NCBI GenBank assembly: GCA_965662645.1
Contig: CBFIII010000006.1
Location: 1-64,000 of the forward strand
Direction of reading: 5' to 3'
DNA from: UBA5342 sp965662645
GTDB lineage: Bacteria > Bacteroidota > Bacteroidia > Bacteroidales > UBA5342
Length of the DNA: 64,000 nucleotides
The notes beneath the pieces were generated by a model. That model did not search any database, was not told the DNA's origin, and saw only the letters and a list, made by a program, of their open reading frames with translations. Shown here in pieces: positions 8,830 to 20,400 of this stretch. The number at the start of each line of letters is the position of its first letter. The stretch's first letter is position 1. Made by a program: the position numbers and the translations under genes.

Positions 8830-10554
8830 ATGGAATATAGTATTTTAGACTTATTAAAACTTTTAGGTTCTTTAGGTTTTTTCCTTTACGGAATGAAGTT
8901 GATGAGCGAATCGCTTCAGAAAGTAGCTGGTGATAGAATGAGGAACATTCTTGCAGCAATGACCTCAAACCGTTTTCGTGGCGTACTGACCGGACTGACC
9001 ATTACAGCCATCATTCAGTCATCATCTGCCACAACAGTAATGCTCGTAAGTTTCGTCAATGCAGGACTCATCACCGTTGCCGAATCCATAGGTGTTGTCA
9101 TGGGATCAAATATTGGAACTACAGCTACAGCATGGTTAATTACAGCCCTAGGATTTAAAGTCCATATGGGCGATCTAACTCTCATTCTTATAGGTCTTTC
9201 ACTACCATTATTATTTTCCAAAAACGCAAAAAAAAGCAACTGGGGAAGTGTTATCATCGGCTTCTCAATCATCTTTATAGGTCTTGATTTCTTAAAAGCC
9301 TCTACTCCTGACATTAATAACAATCCTCAAATCTTTGAGTTCTTAACACAGTTCTCGAACCATGGCTATGGTTCGGTAATGATATTTCTAGCTTTGGGAA
9401 CGCTCTTAACGATGGTTATCCAATCGTCAAGTGCTGTAATGGCTTTAATGCTAGTCATGTGTTTCAATGGTTGGATATCTTTTGAGATGGCTGCAGCCAT
9501 GGTCTTAGGCCAAAATATTGGCACCACCGTCACAGCAATTCTGGCTTCATTAGTTGCTAACACTTCCGCGAAACGAACGGCAATGGCCCACTTGGTCTTT
9601 AACGTTATTGGAGTTATACTAGCACTTCTGATCTTCTATCCATCACTCCATTTAGTAGAGGTCATCACCATTAAAGCGGGTTTCTTATCTCCTTTCCAAC
9701 AAGCAGGTCAAGATCCTAAAGCTACTGCAGAAGTTATTCCAATAGCATTAGCCATATATCATACCATCTTCAACCTACTCAACACTTTCATATTGATATG
9801 GTTTGTACCTCAATTAGAAAATTTAGTGACCCGTTTGGTAAAACAAAAAGACGAAAACGAAGAAGAATTTAATCTTAGATATATCAATACTGGTCTATTA
9901 TCTACAGTTGAACTATCCATCTTGCAAGCACGAAAAGAGATTGATATTTATATGAGTAAGGTTAACAAAATGTTCCATAACACAGCAGAGATATCAACGA
10001 TTGCATATGGCAAAGAGTATCACAAGCTTTATGACAAAATAAAAAAACGAGAGGAACATGCTGATAATATGGAAGTGGAAATTGCAAACTACCTCATTCG
10101 CATAACCAGTGAATTGAATAGCACCTCAAGTGCAGAAGAAATTAACTCTATGCTTGTTCTTATCTCAAATATTGAAAGCATAGCGGACGCATGCTATGGT
10201 ATAGCAAACGCTATAGATCGTAAAAAAGAACAAAAATTTACCTTTATCAAAGAAGTTGACGAAAATATAAAATTACTATTCGAGTTGAATGAAAAAATGC
10301 TAGTAGAAGTACTCAAAGACTTTGATGGCAAAGAAGGACGTGCTGATCTAAATATAACAAAACAGCTCTACGAACAACAAAGTAAACTCTTGGTACAAAT
10401 ACAGAAAGAACACTACAAAAACCTTAAGAAGGGAGCTTATAAAGTAAAAATAGGTGTTGTTTACTCTGACATTTATAACGAATTTGACAACATGAAAGAA
10501 TACATCTACAAGGTTGCTAAGACAAAAATTCCTCACGAATCTATTATGCAGTAG
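8830..10554 (+). CDS. Na+/phosphate cotransporter family protein (NptA/YjbB type)
   Basis: The product (574 residues from 8830) has two PF02690 repeats: the first with TAIIQSSSATTVMLVSFVNAG and GSNIGTT, the second with MVIQSSSAVMALMLVM and GQNIGTTVTA. The QSSSA sites in each repeat bind Na+ and phosphate. The C-terminal 200 residues (from about residue 360) form a PhoU-like helical domain (KREEHADNMEVEIANYLIRI), common in bacterial members and thought to regulate transport. The open frame extends up to a TTG at 8770, but the first 20 codons lack family character, and the sequence MEYSILDLLKLLGSLGFFLYGM is the usual N-terminus, so 8830 was chosen. It is a single-gene unit with its own terminator. 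Phosphate uptake or efflux is the likely role. Confidence 0.9.
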   Translation: MEYSILDLLKLLGSLGFFLYGMKLMSESLQKVAGDRMRNILAAMTSNRFRGVLTGLTITAIIQSSSATTVMLVSFVNAGLITVAESIGVVMGSNIGTTATAWLITALGFKVHMGDLTLILIGLSLPLLFSKNAKKSNWGSVIIGFSIIFIGLDFLKASTPDINNNPQIFEFLTQFSNHGYGSVMIFLALGTLLTMVIQSSSAVMALMLVMCFNGWISFEMAAAMVLGQNIGTTVTAILASLVANTSAKRTAMAHLVFNVIGVILALLIFYPSLHLVEVITIKAGFLSPFQQAGQDPKATAEVIPIALAIYHTIFNLLNTFILIWFVPQLENLVTRLVKQKDENEEEFNLRYINTGLLSTVELSILQARKEIDIYMSKVNKMFHNTAEISTIAYGKEYHKLYDKIKKREEHADNMEVEIANYLIRITSELNSTSSAEEINSMLVLISNIESIADACYGIANAIDRKKEQKFTFIKEVDENIKLLFELNEKMLVEVLKDFDGKEGRADLNITKQLYEQQSKLLVQIQKEHYKNLKKGAYKVKIGVVYSDIYNEFDNMKEYIYKVAKTKIPHESIMQ

Positions 10555-10582
10555 CTTTATAAGTCAATAACATTAACAATAC

Positions 10583-10612
10583 AAAATCCCGGAATTAAGA
10601 TTCTGGGATTTT
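10583..10612 (+). terminator. Rho-independent terminator after the Na/Pi gene
   Basis: The stem AAATCCCGGAA / TTCTGGGATTT (one G-T pair) with a 6-base loop runs into a T-rich tail, 28 bp after the stop codon. Confidence 0.88.
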
Positions 10613-10619
10613 TTATTTA

Positions 10620-11005
10620 ATAACCTGAGTTAGATTATAAATTCGGTCACAGTTTGAATTTTATTTGAGTAGAAATTTACTCAAATTCAAGAAGCAATAG
10701 CGGGCTATTGTGATTGAATTTGGGTAAATTTATGCCAAATAATACCAATTTAATTTTAAAATGAGCTTTAACAGTTGGTGGTATTATGCCGATATAGAAT
10801 TGATTGAGTTTTATAAGCGAAGCGAAATAAAGCGCATTTCAATTCATAATCGGTATAAAAACATACACGCAGGAAAAATCAGTTAAAATACATCTTTGCA
10901 CTTTTTATTTTTATAAATTGTCTGTTATTACTTCTAAATTGCAAGCATAAACAGACTAATAATATAGCTTTCTGTGGCTAGAATTTAATGTCGAACTCAG
11001 GTTAA
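10620..11005. mobile_element. MITE-like non-coding element with terminal inverted repeats
   Basis: The left end reads TAACCTGAGTTAGAT and continues to AAATTCGGTCACAG; the reverse complement of the right end reads TAACCTGAGTTCGAC and continues to AAATTCTAGCCACAG. These are imperfect terminal inverted repeats of about 31 bp enclosing about 385 bp without a gene. Inside lie a palindrome at about 10670-10725 (arms TACTCAAATTCAA and TTGAATTTGGGTA around CAATAGCGGGCTATTG) and one copy of the 117-bp repeat at 10742. This fits a miniature inverted-repeat element moved in trans. No clean target duplication could be fixed by eye, and the parent transposase family is not known. Confidence 0.6.
10742..10858. 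repeat. 117-bp palindromic repeat, copy A
   Basis: It is nearly identical to 11097-11213, with only a few differences near the left end. The last 73 bases form an imperfect palindrome: TATGCCGATATAGAATTGA pairs with TCAATTCATAATCGGTATA around a purine-rich centre containing AAGCGAAGCGAAATAAAGCGC. It lies inside the MITE-like element. Confidence 0.85.
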
Positions 11006-11030
11006 TACCAATTGTGAATTGAACCGAATT

Positions 11031-11093
11031 TTTAATCCCCCACTGTGGGTTTAATTCTCTGTAGCTTGCTGCAAATAATAAAATGTTCTTCAA
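11031..11093 (-). repeat. Short palindromic intergenic repeat, copy 2 (reverse orientation)
   Basis: On the minus strand it reads GAAGAACATTTTATTATTTG, then GCAGCAAGCTAC, then AATTAAACCCACAGTGGGGG. It belongs to the same family as 1304-1365, 29821-29884, 49952-50015 and 53320-53384. It is the only reversed copy and the only one embedded in a repeat nest rather than near a gene start. Confidence 0.75.
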
Positions 11094-11096
11094 CTG

Positions 11097-11213
11097 ATAC
11101 CAATTAACATTTAAAATGAGCCTTAACAGTTGGTGGTATTATGCCGATATAGAATTGATTGAGTTTTATAAGCGAAGCGAAATAAAGCGCATTTCAATTC
11201 ATAATCGGTATAA
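11097..11213. repeat. 117-bp palindromic repeat, copy B
   Basis: This is the second copy of the repeat at 10742-10858 in the same orientation, about 355 bp away. It follows directly on copy 2 of the short palindromic repeat. The near-identity over the whole length suggests recent duplication or mobility. The region from here to 11481 holds no gene; it starts with a GC-rich patch (CCTCGCGGGCTTGCCCCG) and has a long imperfect hairpin with AGAAGC / GCTTCT ends at about 11383-11429. Confidence 0.85.
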
Positions 11214-11481
11214 ACGCCTCGCGGGCTTGCCCCGAAATTATTGATTTTCACTGACACTACACGTTTCAACCTCTTTCGTAATTCTTATTGATAGGCGTAA
11301 AAGAATTCATTCACTGTATCATTTAGTCCAAAACCACAGAGAATATGAATGCTCTGAATAGCGATAGCTTTGTTTTTACTGGGAGAAGCGTAAGCCCGTT
11401 AAGATTTTGCAATAGCAAAAAAACTGCTTCTATTAAACAAGTTGAAAATACCATATAAATATGCAGTTCGCTCAGTTCACC

Positions 11482-14400
11482 TTATGGTCGGGGATAACCA
11501 ACCTTAACTATTTTATAGGATTTGCTATCATTAGGAGTAGAAAAACGAATAAGATATAAACCTTCATCATTAAAGTCAAAAGAGATGGTATCTTCTAATT
11601 GTGAGACTGTTCCACTTTTTAATAACTCACCATTCAAACTATAAATCTCATATTGAGTTTCAACGCTAAGAACTGAAAAGGACAACTCTTCTTGTTGGTA
11701 TAAAATATTTGAATTAATCTCTAATTCAAAAGGTCCAGGATAATGAAAAGAAAGTGTTTTTACCTCAGATTTATTACCCGCACTATCAACTAACTGGATA
11801 TCGAGAAGATATACCCCATCAAGAGACAATTCAGGCGACTTAATGTGCATCAAGCTATCTTCACTAATGGATAGCTGATCATCATAGATGCCCAATTCAT
11901 CTGTCGTTGAAAAATCAGTCGTTGTCATATAGTTATTACGCAAGCGTACTAAGGCCGTACCACCTTCGGTGAAATGCACTTGGTAGTTTATACGTGATCC
12001 AATGACCTCATCTAAGATAGGATACCCTAACTTAAACTGAGGTATAATCGTATCTTGAGTTGAAAATTGAAAGTTCGAAACACTTGAAAAATTACGTAAC
12101 GTATCAACAGCATAAAAAGCGATATCATAACGCATCTGAGATTGAAGACTATCAAGCGTAAAATAATACATAAGACTTTGATCTAACATCTGCAAACTAT
12201 CAGAGGTTATTGCTGCGGTATCTACACTAAGAGAATCCGCAAAATACATCGTATCATTTTCATTGACTTGATAAAACAATTTTGCGACCTCATCTAATCG
12301 CACAGCAAAAACAACAGAATCAATGCCCGAACGAATAACCCTAGGAGTCGAGGATAAAAATTGAGGACCATTGATATCCAAGGTCTGGAATGGCAACTCA
12401 TAAGTCTCAGAATAATGCATTCCTGAAGTATCAACAAGGGTAATAAGTGTCATATAATCCACCTGCGACACCAGACTATCAACCGAGAGAACTACTGGAG
12501 AATTAGCCGTCATCTCTGTTGCATAACGCAGCACTGAATTGGGACCGGCATTAAAATCTTCGAGAGTAAAAACATCATACAATGCCCTACCCGGCTTATC
12601 GGTCTTAATCCATACCTCTACACTTTCACCATAGATCTCTTTAATTTTGGGATACCCCTCTTCCATAAAGGGCATCAAATCATTAACGATCACAAACGAT
12701 AGAGTGACTTCCTTACTCAATTTTGCAGGACCATCATCACTCACCTCTATACCTACAGATATCACATCAGTGTCAAACACATAAGCTGCAGTATCAATAT
12801 AGAGCATATCATCGACGATATAAAAGGAATCCAAACCAGATGTCAAAGTATAAGTATAATGCTGCCCAGCATCTATGTCTATAGCACTTAAGCCCCCAAT
12901 GACCTGACCTGAAATCATAGTACGCATTATAGTATCATTATCAATACTTAAACCTGTAGGTCTATAATTGAAAGGCAAAAGAGTATCTGTCAGGTTCATT
13001 ATTTCCTTTGCAGGAAGAGGAAAACCATTATCTGTAGCATAAACTTCACACCAAATGATAGAATTTTCTAGTGATTCCTCTATCAACAAGTCTTTATCAC
13101 TAATAAGACTAACAGGGACTTTTGAGATGTTACCATCTAGATCTTTCTGCATCCATTGATGTGATAAGGTTATTACACCATCAGGATCTACCCACTGTCC
13201 ATAATCTACACTGATGATAGAGTCTGGCAAGAATATTCCTGAAAGTGTTGGTCTCACGGTATTACTTGGCGCATCATTCAGCGGATTAATAAACACGCGA
13301 GTATAAAGTGTATCTGAAAATGAAGTCGGCGTATCCCACACCACCAGCTTAACATCACGTGTAAAAGAATCGTTATCACTCGTATTTCTAAACTTCACAT
13401 TGTTAAGCATTTTCTGCAAGACAAAAACAGAGGTATTGTTTCCTATCAGAGTCAGCTTATCGACATTTAGTGAGCTATCCTTAACAATTCGAACCCAAGA
13501 TAAAGCAGCGACATCTAAACTATAAAGATTCTGATCTGCTGGAGAAATCCACAATTCTGCCTTATAAAGCGTATCAGAATCAACATCTTTTACCTCTAAG
13601 TTATTATAAAGATTTTGCCAACCTGAATTTTCCACATAGAATATCTCTGGCTGCAGAACAGTTACTATTGGAATATCATTGACAGACCTCACATCGAAAC
13701 GTAATTTAGCTGTTTTCTTTCCACCTTTTAAATCGTTGGCCTGATAATAGCCAGAATCTAATCCGTAAAAATTAGGATTTGGATAGTATTTCCAGGTGGT
13801 ATCATTGATAAGTTCAACGTATCCATGCTTGATGTTCATCACATCAAAAGGACCAGCATTAGGTACTAAATCATCAACAGTAGGCCATAATGAATCACCT
13901 TGCACATCCCAATCATTAGCCATAGGATTGAAACTAATGCTAGCATCCTCATCCAAAACAATAGAATCATTAACAGCACGTGGCTGATAATTAAACGAAT
14001 CTGTCAATATAGTTACCCACGCAGAGTTAGATGCCGCACTCAAGGTGTCTTGCACGCGATAACTCAAGGAGTCGTAGCCTATAAAAGAACTGTCAGGAGT
14101 ATAAATAATACTTAGTTTATCGGCTGTAAAACTAAGGGTACCATAAAGTGGTAATGAGTCAACCGTTACACGTCCTTGCATCGGTATTTCATCTACATCA
14201 CTATCATTTTCGGTCACAGCCAGATAAACCTGAGCAGAATCTTTCACCCCACCTATCACATTGGTATAAAAATCATTGACAGCTACAGGAGCATCATTAA
14301 CACTAAGAACATCTATCGTCAACAAGGCTTCAGCCTCATCGCCTTCTCCATCTTCTACCACATAAATCAAAGAATCGCGACCATAAAAATCTTGCTTAGG

Positions 14401-17400
14401 TGCATAAATAAGTTGATTATTCCACAAAGTTATCTCACCATTTTTAGCATAATAGTTCAGAATAGGAGCACCGGCTCCCACTGGTAATTCAACGTGTGGT
14501 GCATGTAACGTTAACACTGAGAAATCCGGCGACTCAGCATACAAGAGCACATCAATCGTATCCTTGTTATCCTCATCTATATTGATATGAACATCCGACA
14601 GCAGAGGACTCTCATTAACACTATCCACAGTAATATAAATAGTAGCAACACCAGAAGAAGCCTTCACACTATCACTCACTATATAGGTCATGGTATCCTT
14701 ACCCCACATATTGGCATGGGGTATGTAATTCACTTGTCCATTTATCACTTCATACGACCCCATGTGAGGTTTTTGTAGAATAGATATATCTTTCAAGATA
14801 GCTTCTTCAGCATCAGAATCATTGGCTAGCGGGCTAAACAATAAAGCAACATCTTCATTAGTAAACACTACATCATCATAAGATACAGGCGCATCATTAA
14901 TAGGAAAAATAATGTAGCTTAATATAGCCTCAGAAGTATCACCTTCGCCATCTTTAACAAAATACGTCAGTGTATCGGCGCCATAATAATTGAGTTCTGG
15001 ACTATAAATCACATCATCACCACTTACTGTTACATCACCATGTTTTGGATTACTAGTAGAAACCAATGTCAAACCAGAGAAATCAGGATCTTCAGCAAAA
15101 GCCAGCACATCAGTGGTATCTACAAAATCCTCATCAAAGCTACTCGTCATATTTATTAAAAGTGGCGACTCATTAACACTATCCACAGTAATGTAAATAA
15201 AGGCGATACCAGAAACAGCACGATTACTGTCCCTTACTACATAAGACATGGTATCATTTCCCCATAGATTAGAATTTGGCAAATAATGGATATCAACACC
15301 ATCGAGAGTATAGCTTCCTAAAGCAGGCTCTTTAATGATCGTATAATCAGTAAGCGTGCTTTCTTCTACATCCACATCATTAAGTAGTGGATTAAATATC
15401 AATTCAGTATCTTCATCACCATTCACAACATCATCATGCGAAACAGGCACATCATTGACAGGGAAAATAGCGTAGTTTATTTGAGCTATCGTCACATCTC
15501 CTTCACCATCTTTTACCCGATAAGATACTATATCATTACCATAATAATTACTATCTGGTGTATAGATCACCTTATCGCCCCATAGACTGGTTTTACCATG
15601 CGCCCCATCATCTGCTGACACTAAGTTAAGCCCCGAGAAATCAGGATCAAAAGCTAAGAGTAAAACGGAAGTCGTATCACTAAAATCTTCATCCAAATTA
15701 TGATGATAATCAGAAAGAATAGGTGACTCATTGACACTATCGATGGTGATAATAATACGGGCAATATTAGATACTGCATGATAACTATCCTTTGCCACAT
15801 AACTTATGGTATCCTGTCCCCAAAGGTTAGAATATGGGCTATATTTAATTTGTCCTGAAACCAATTCGTAAGATCCTAAGATAGGCTCTTGATGAATGAC
15901 GAAAGTCTTTGGAACAATATCTTCCACATCCGTATCATTAATCAAAGGATTAATAAACAAATCCAGATCTTCCGTTGCCAAAACATAATCATCATAGGCT
16001 AATGGATAATCATTAACAGGTGTAACGGTAAATATTAGCTTTGCTGTACTCTTATCGCCTTGTGCATCACTTATGGTATAAAATAAAGAGTCAAGCCCAT
16101 TATAATTAACATTTGATTTATAAGAACAAACGCCGACGTTTAAAGTAACATTACCATTGACAGGAGAACCTAATGAGAAAACTGAAATACCCGTCATATC
16201 AGGATCCAAATCGTTAATTAAAGGATAAAAGATAGTAGCCTTGTCCTCCGATACCCAAATAGAATCGAGAAGGGCTACTGGACTATCATTCACCCCAAGT
16301 ATTGTAAACCTTGCCCAAGCATAAGCCCTATCAGCCTCTGCATCACGAACGACATACATAAAAGAATCAACGCCATAATAATTAGCTTCAGGAATATAGG
16401 TGACAACACCAGCACTATCCCTTACCACACCATTTTGAGGCAGACCTAAACTATCCAACAAAAGCCCATTCCTATCTACATCCACATCATTAGAAAACAA
16501 GGAGAGAACGATGAAAGTATCTTCATTTAAAGTATAACTGTCGTCATAAGCTACGGGGTAGTCATTGCCTGCCAACACATAAATATGCACCTCAGCAGTA
16601 TCTTTATCATTCTCACCATCAACTATCACATAATGCAATGAAGCATCACCAAAAAAGTTAGCTTGTGGCTTAAAGTAAATATGATGATTAAAAACATAAG
16701 CTGAACCTCCTATCACACCATAAATTTGGGATAACAACAAACCACTATTATCGAAGTCTTTATCGTTTTGCAAAACATTGAATTCAGTCGTCAAGTCATC
16801 TTCCTGAATCATAAAACTATCGGCAAGAGCAAGAGGCACATCATTGACACAAGATACCGAAATGTAAACCCATGCTAAATCTTTATCGCCCTCTTTATCT
16901 GCAATGATATACATAAAAGAATCTTGCCCACAATAGTTATCAGTAGGAATGTAAGTCACTATGCCCCCATTTTCAGCAACACCACCATGCTGAGGTTTTG
17001 TAAAACTTTCCACTATTAATCCACCAAAATCAACATCTTCATCATTAGCCAATACATCAAGCACAAAAACACTGTCCTCACGAACAACTAAAGTATCGTT
17101 ATTGGCTATAGGACTGTCATTCAAAGGCAACACCACGATATGAACTGCTACAGTATCCAAATCATTTTCACCATCTTGCAACACATAACTAAATCCTGCA
17201 ATACCAGAATAATTTGGTGTGAGACTATATTCTATTTTTTGATTACTAATAATAGCATCACCTCCACTAACATCAAAAACAGCGATCAAAGTAACACCAC
17301 TATGATCAGGATCCTCATCATTTTGCATCACATCAAAGACGGTCATTGGAGCATCTTCGTTCAATACAAAAGTATCAGCAAGAGCCCGTGGAGCTTCATT

Positions 17401-20400
17401 GATGCAATTCACATTAATAGTAGCCCAGGCAAAAGCCATATCATTATTCCAATCTTCAATAAAATAACGGAAGGAATCAAGGCCACAAAAATCTTGATTA
17501 GGCGAATACATCCATTGTCCCGCAATTTGATCAAGTTCACCATAGAGTGGATCATTTAATCGACTAAGCGTAAGTCCACGCTGATCATCATCCACATCAT
17601 TACTTAAAAGCATCAAGAGCAAATCATTATCCTCATCAATATAATAATAATCGTCATTAGCTACTGGGTAGTCATTAGCCCCTACCACCTCTATATAAGC
17701 TGTTGCAGAAGCACTGTCTCCTTCGCCATCTTGCATGGTATAAGATATGGTAGCATTGCCCCAAAAATTAGCATCAAGGGTGTATTCCACTTTATTATTA
17801 ACCAACTGTGCGGTACCACCAGTAACATTATATAAGCGTTTTATGGTCAAACCACTAGCATCCTGATCGTCATCATTTTGCAAAACGTCTAAAGTTGTAG
17901 TACTAGCATCTTCATCCAAACGGTAAGTATCATCATAAGCTAATGGTACATCGTTTACGGGACGTACCGTGACATAAATCTTAGCAAAGGAAGGATCGCC
18001 TTCGGTATCTTTTATTTCATAGTTAAGAACATCTAAACCATTAACATTTCTATAAGGCTGATAATTGATATAACTGTTCTTAGGAATGGCAGCACCTAAC
18101 TTATTATCATATACCGATTCTACACTTATCCCTGTACCATCAATGTCCTCATCATTGCCCAAAGGGTAAATATTAAAAGGGGTATCTTCATCTGTTGTCA
18201 CGGTATCATTATGAGCCACAGGCACATCATTAACTTGCTCTACCAATATTTGCACATTAGCACTAGCACTGTCATTTGTAGCATCTTTCACTTGATAAGT
18301 AAAATGTACTGCACCAGAAAAATCCAAGGGAGGCATAAAACTAAAAGTCCCAAGACCCAAATCCGTAAATTCGCCAATAAGAGGAGGCGTGAAAGTAATC
18401 ACCACAGGAGCATCTCCTAAAGTAATATCATTAGCAATGACACTACCAGAGAATGAGACATCTTCTTTACTGCTAAAATTATCGGGTAAAAGCTCAGGAG
18501 TAAAATCGTTATTAAGAATAGTATAAGAACTACTCATCTGCCCCGGAACAGCATTTTCCACATTGGACATGACAAAGGACAAATACTCATCATCTTCATT
18601 AAAACGGTCATCGATAGTAGGCACATACAAATTAAATTCTATTTGTCCTGAATCGATACGACAAGCTATAGGCCCATTAAAAACCACATCATTGCTATCA
18701 GCAGTATAATATTCTACCGAAATATCAAAAGTCACATCCACAGCCACTTTCTCTGACAGCTGTATATTTAACCAAAGCTCCTCTCCCTCTTCTACTTCTT
18801 CAGTCGTTGTGGGCATAAAAGCCACATTAGCACTGGCTACATCATCATCATAAATCGTTACTTTTGCACTATCAACACCGACATCTGCATTTACAACATT
18901 CACGATATGGAAAGATAAAATACGTCGGTCATTAAGATCATCATTATCAATTAATGGTATCCTTACCGATTTCAGGTACTCATCAGCAAGAAATGTTAAA
19001 GTCCCTTTCGTTTCTTCATAATGTGTACCAGCTATGGCACTAAGATCTGTAGTATAATAATCTACGGTAACCTCATTCTCGGTATCTCCTATTTTAGCTA
19101 TCGCTACAGAAGCTGCCCCCTCACCTTCAGTAATATTAACATTTCCCATAATTTTAATGGTGGGAGCATTATCATTATCAATAATTGTAAAAGTCAAGAT
19201 ATCATTCTGAACAGTGGCATTGTCAGCAAAATAAATTTCAAAAAGAAAACCTTCAGAATCGGCCTCATCAGCTTCATCATCAAGGATACTGATAAACAAG
19301 GAATCTTCGGTACTCCCAGCAGGCATGACGCCAATACCCGTTTTAGCTTCATAATCTCTCCCCTCAGTAGCACCACCATCAAGAGCAACAGTGCGATACC
19401 AATACGTCACATCATCGTCACTAGGCAATCCTAAACGCAACTTAATCATCACATCACCAGCATCTTCTAAGTATTCACCGCCACCTTCCATCGACAGACA
19501 AGTCTTCAGAATAAAAGGGTCTGAGGCTTTTGTAGTACCACAACTCGTTGTTCCACTCACACGGTATTGTCCCGTTTTGCTTGGTATTAATAGGGCTTCA
19601 TTTTGCCCCTCAATAATTTCGTTATCGAAGTACCAAATATAGGAATCATAACCATCGGCTTGCAAAACAGCATTGTTAGGGTAACAGGCCTCGGTACCTT
19701 CTAGTGTAGGTATAACCAACAGTTGAGGACTTACACCAAAACCAGAAAAAAATCCAGCACCCCCAATAGAGCCTGATTGAAAAGCCAAAGCAGCATTAAT
19801 AGCACTCGTAGAAATGATCTCGAAAGCATCAACAGAAGTAGTGTACTCTGCAATATCCGTAGAATCGAGCCTAAAAGTTACCCAGTCGGGATTACCCACT
19901 ACAACCTGAGGCGTATGCGTCACAACTGATCCATTAATTGTCACCGTAGCTCCCAACTCCGTAATGATGTTAAGTACGGGGGCACCAATTAGGTTAGCAT
20001 ACGAAATATTAACTTCACGATTAGACAAACAAGAAAGTGGTGGTATAAAACACATCCCTACCGAGACGTCAGAATACTTGCCAGATAATGTCTGAAACAA
20101 ATACACATTCTCACTACTCTCTATGGAAACGTTATTTGTAGTTGAATTATACTCATCGCTATTAACCACATAATATTCACCACTCTGAAGAAAAGTATGC
20201 TCTAAAGTATCATTGACAAAAAGTTGAGTATTAGCTTTTGTTGCTACAACAATAACTTTCTCACCACGATCTGTACCATACCCCTTTACAGCAATATACT
20301 TTTTACCTACAAAATTTTGTGGAACTAATTGATCAATACCAATATCTTGTTGATTTCCAGTATTAGCACTGCCCATCCACGATCCTGTATTAACAGCAAT

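Noticed and set aside
13796..19642. Several plus-strand open frames of 60-140 codons inside the giant-protein gene
   Set aside because: They are antisense shadows of the repetitive minus-strand gene; their peptides are Ile/Ser/His-rich with no family character.
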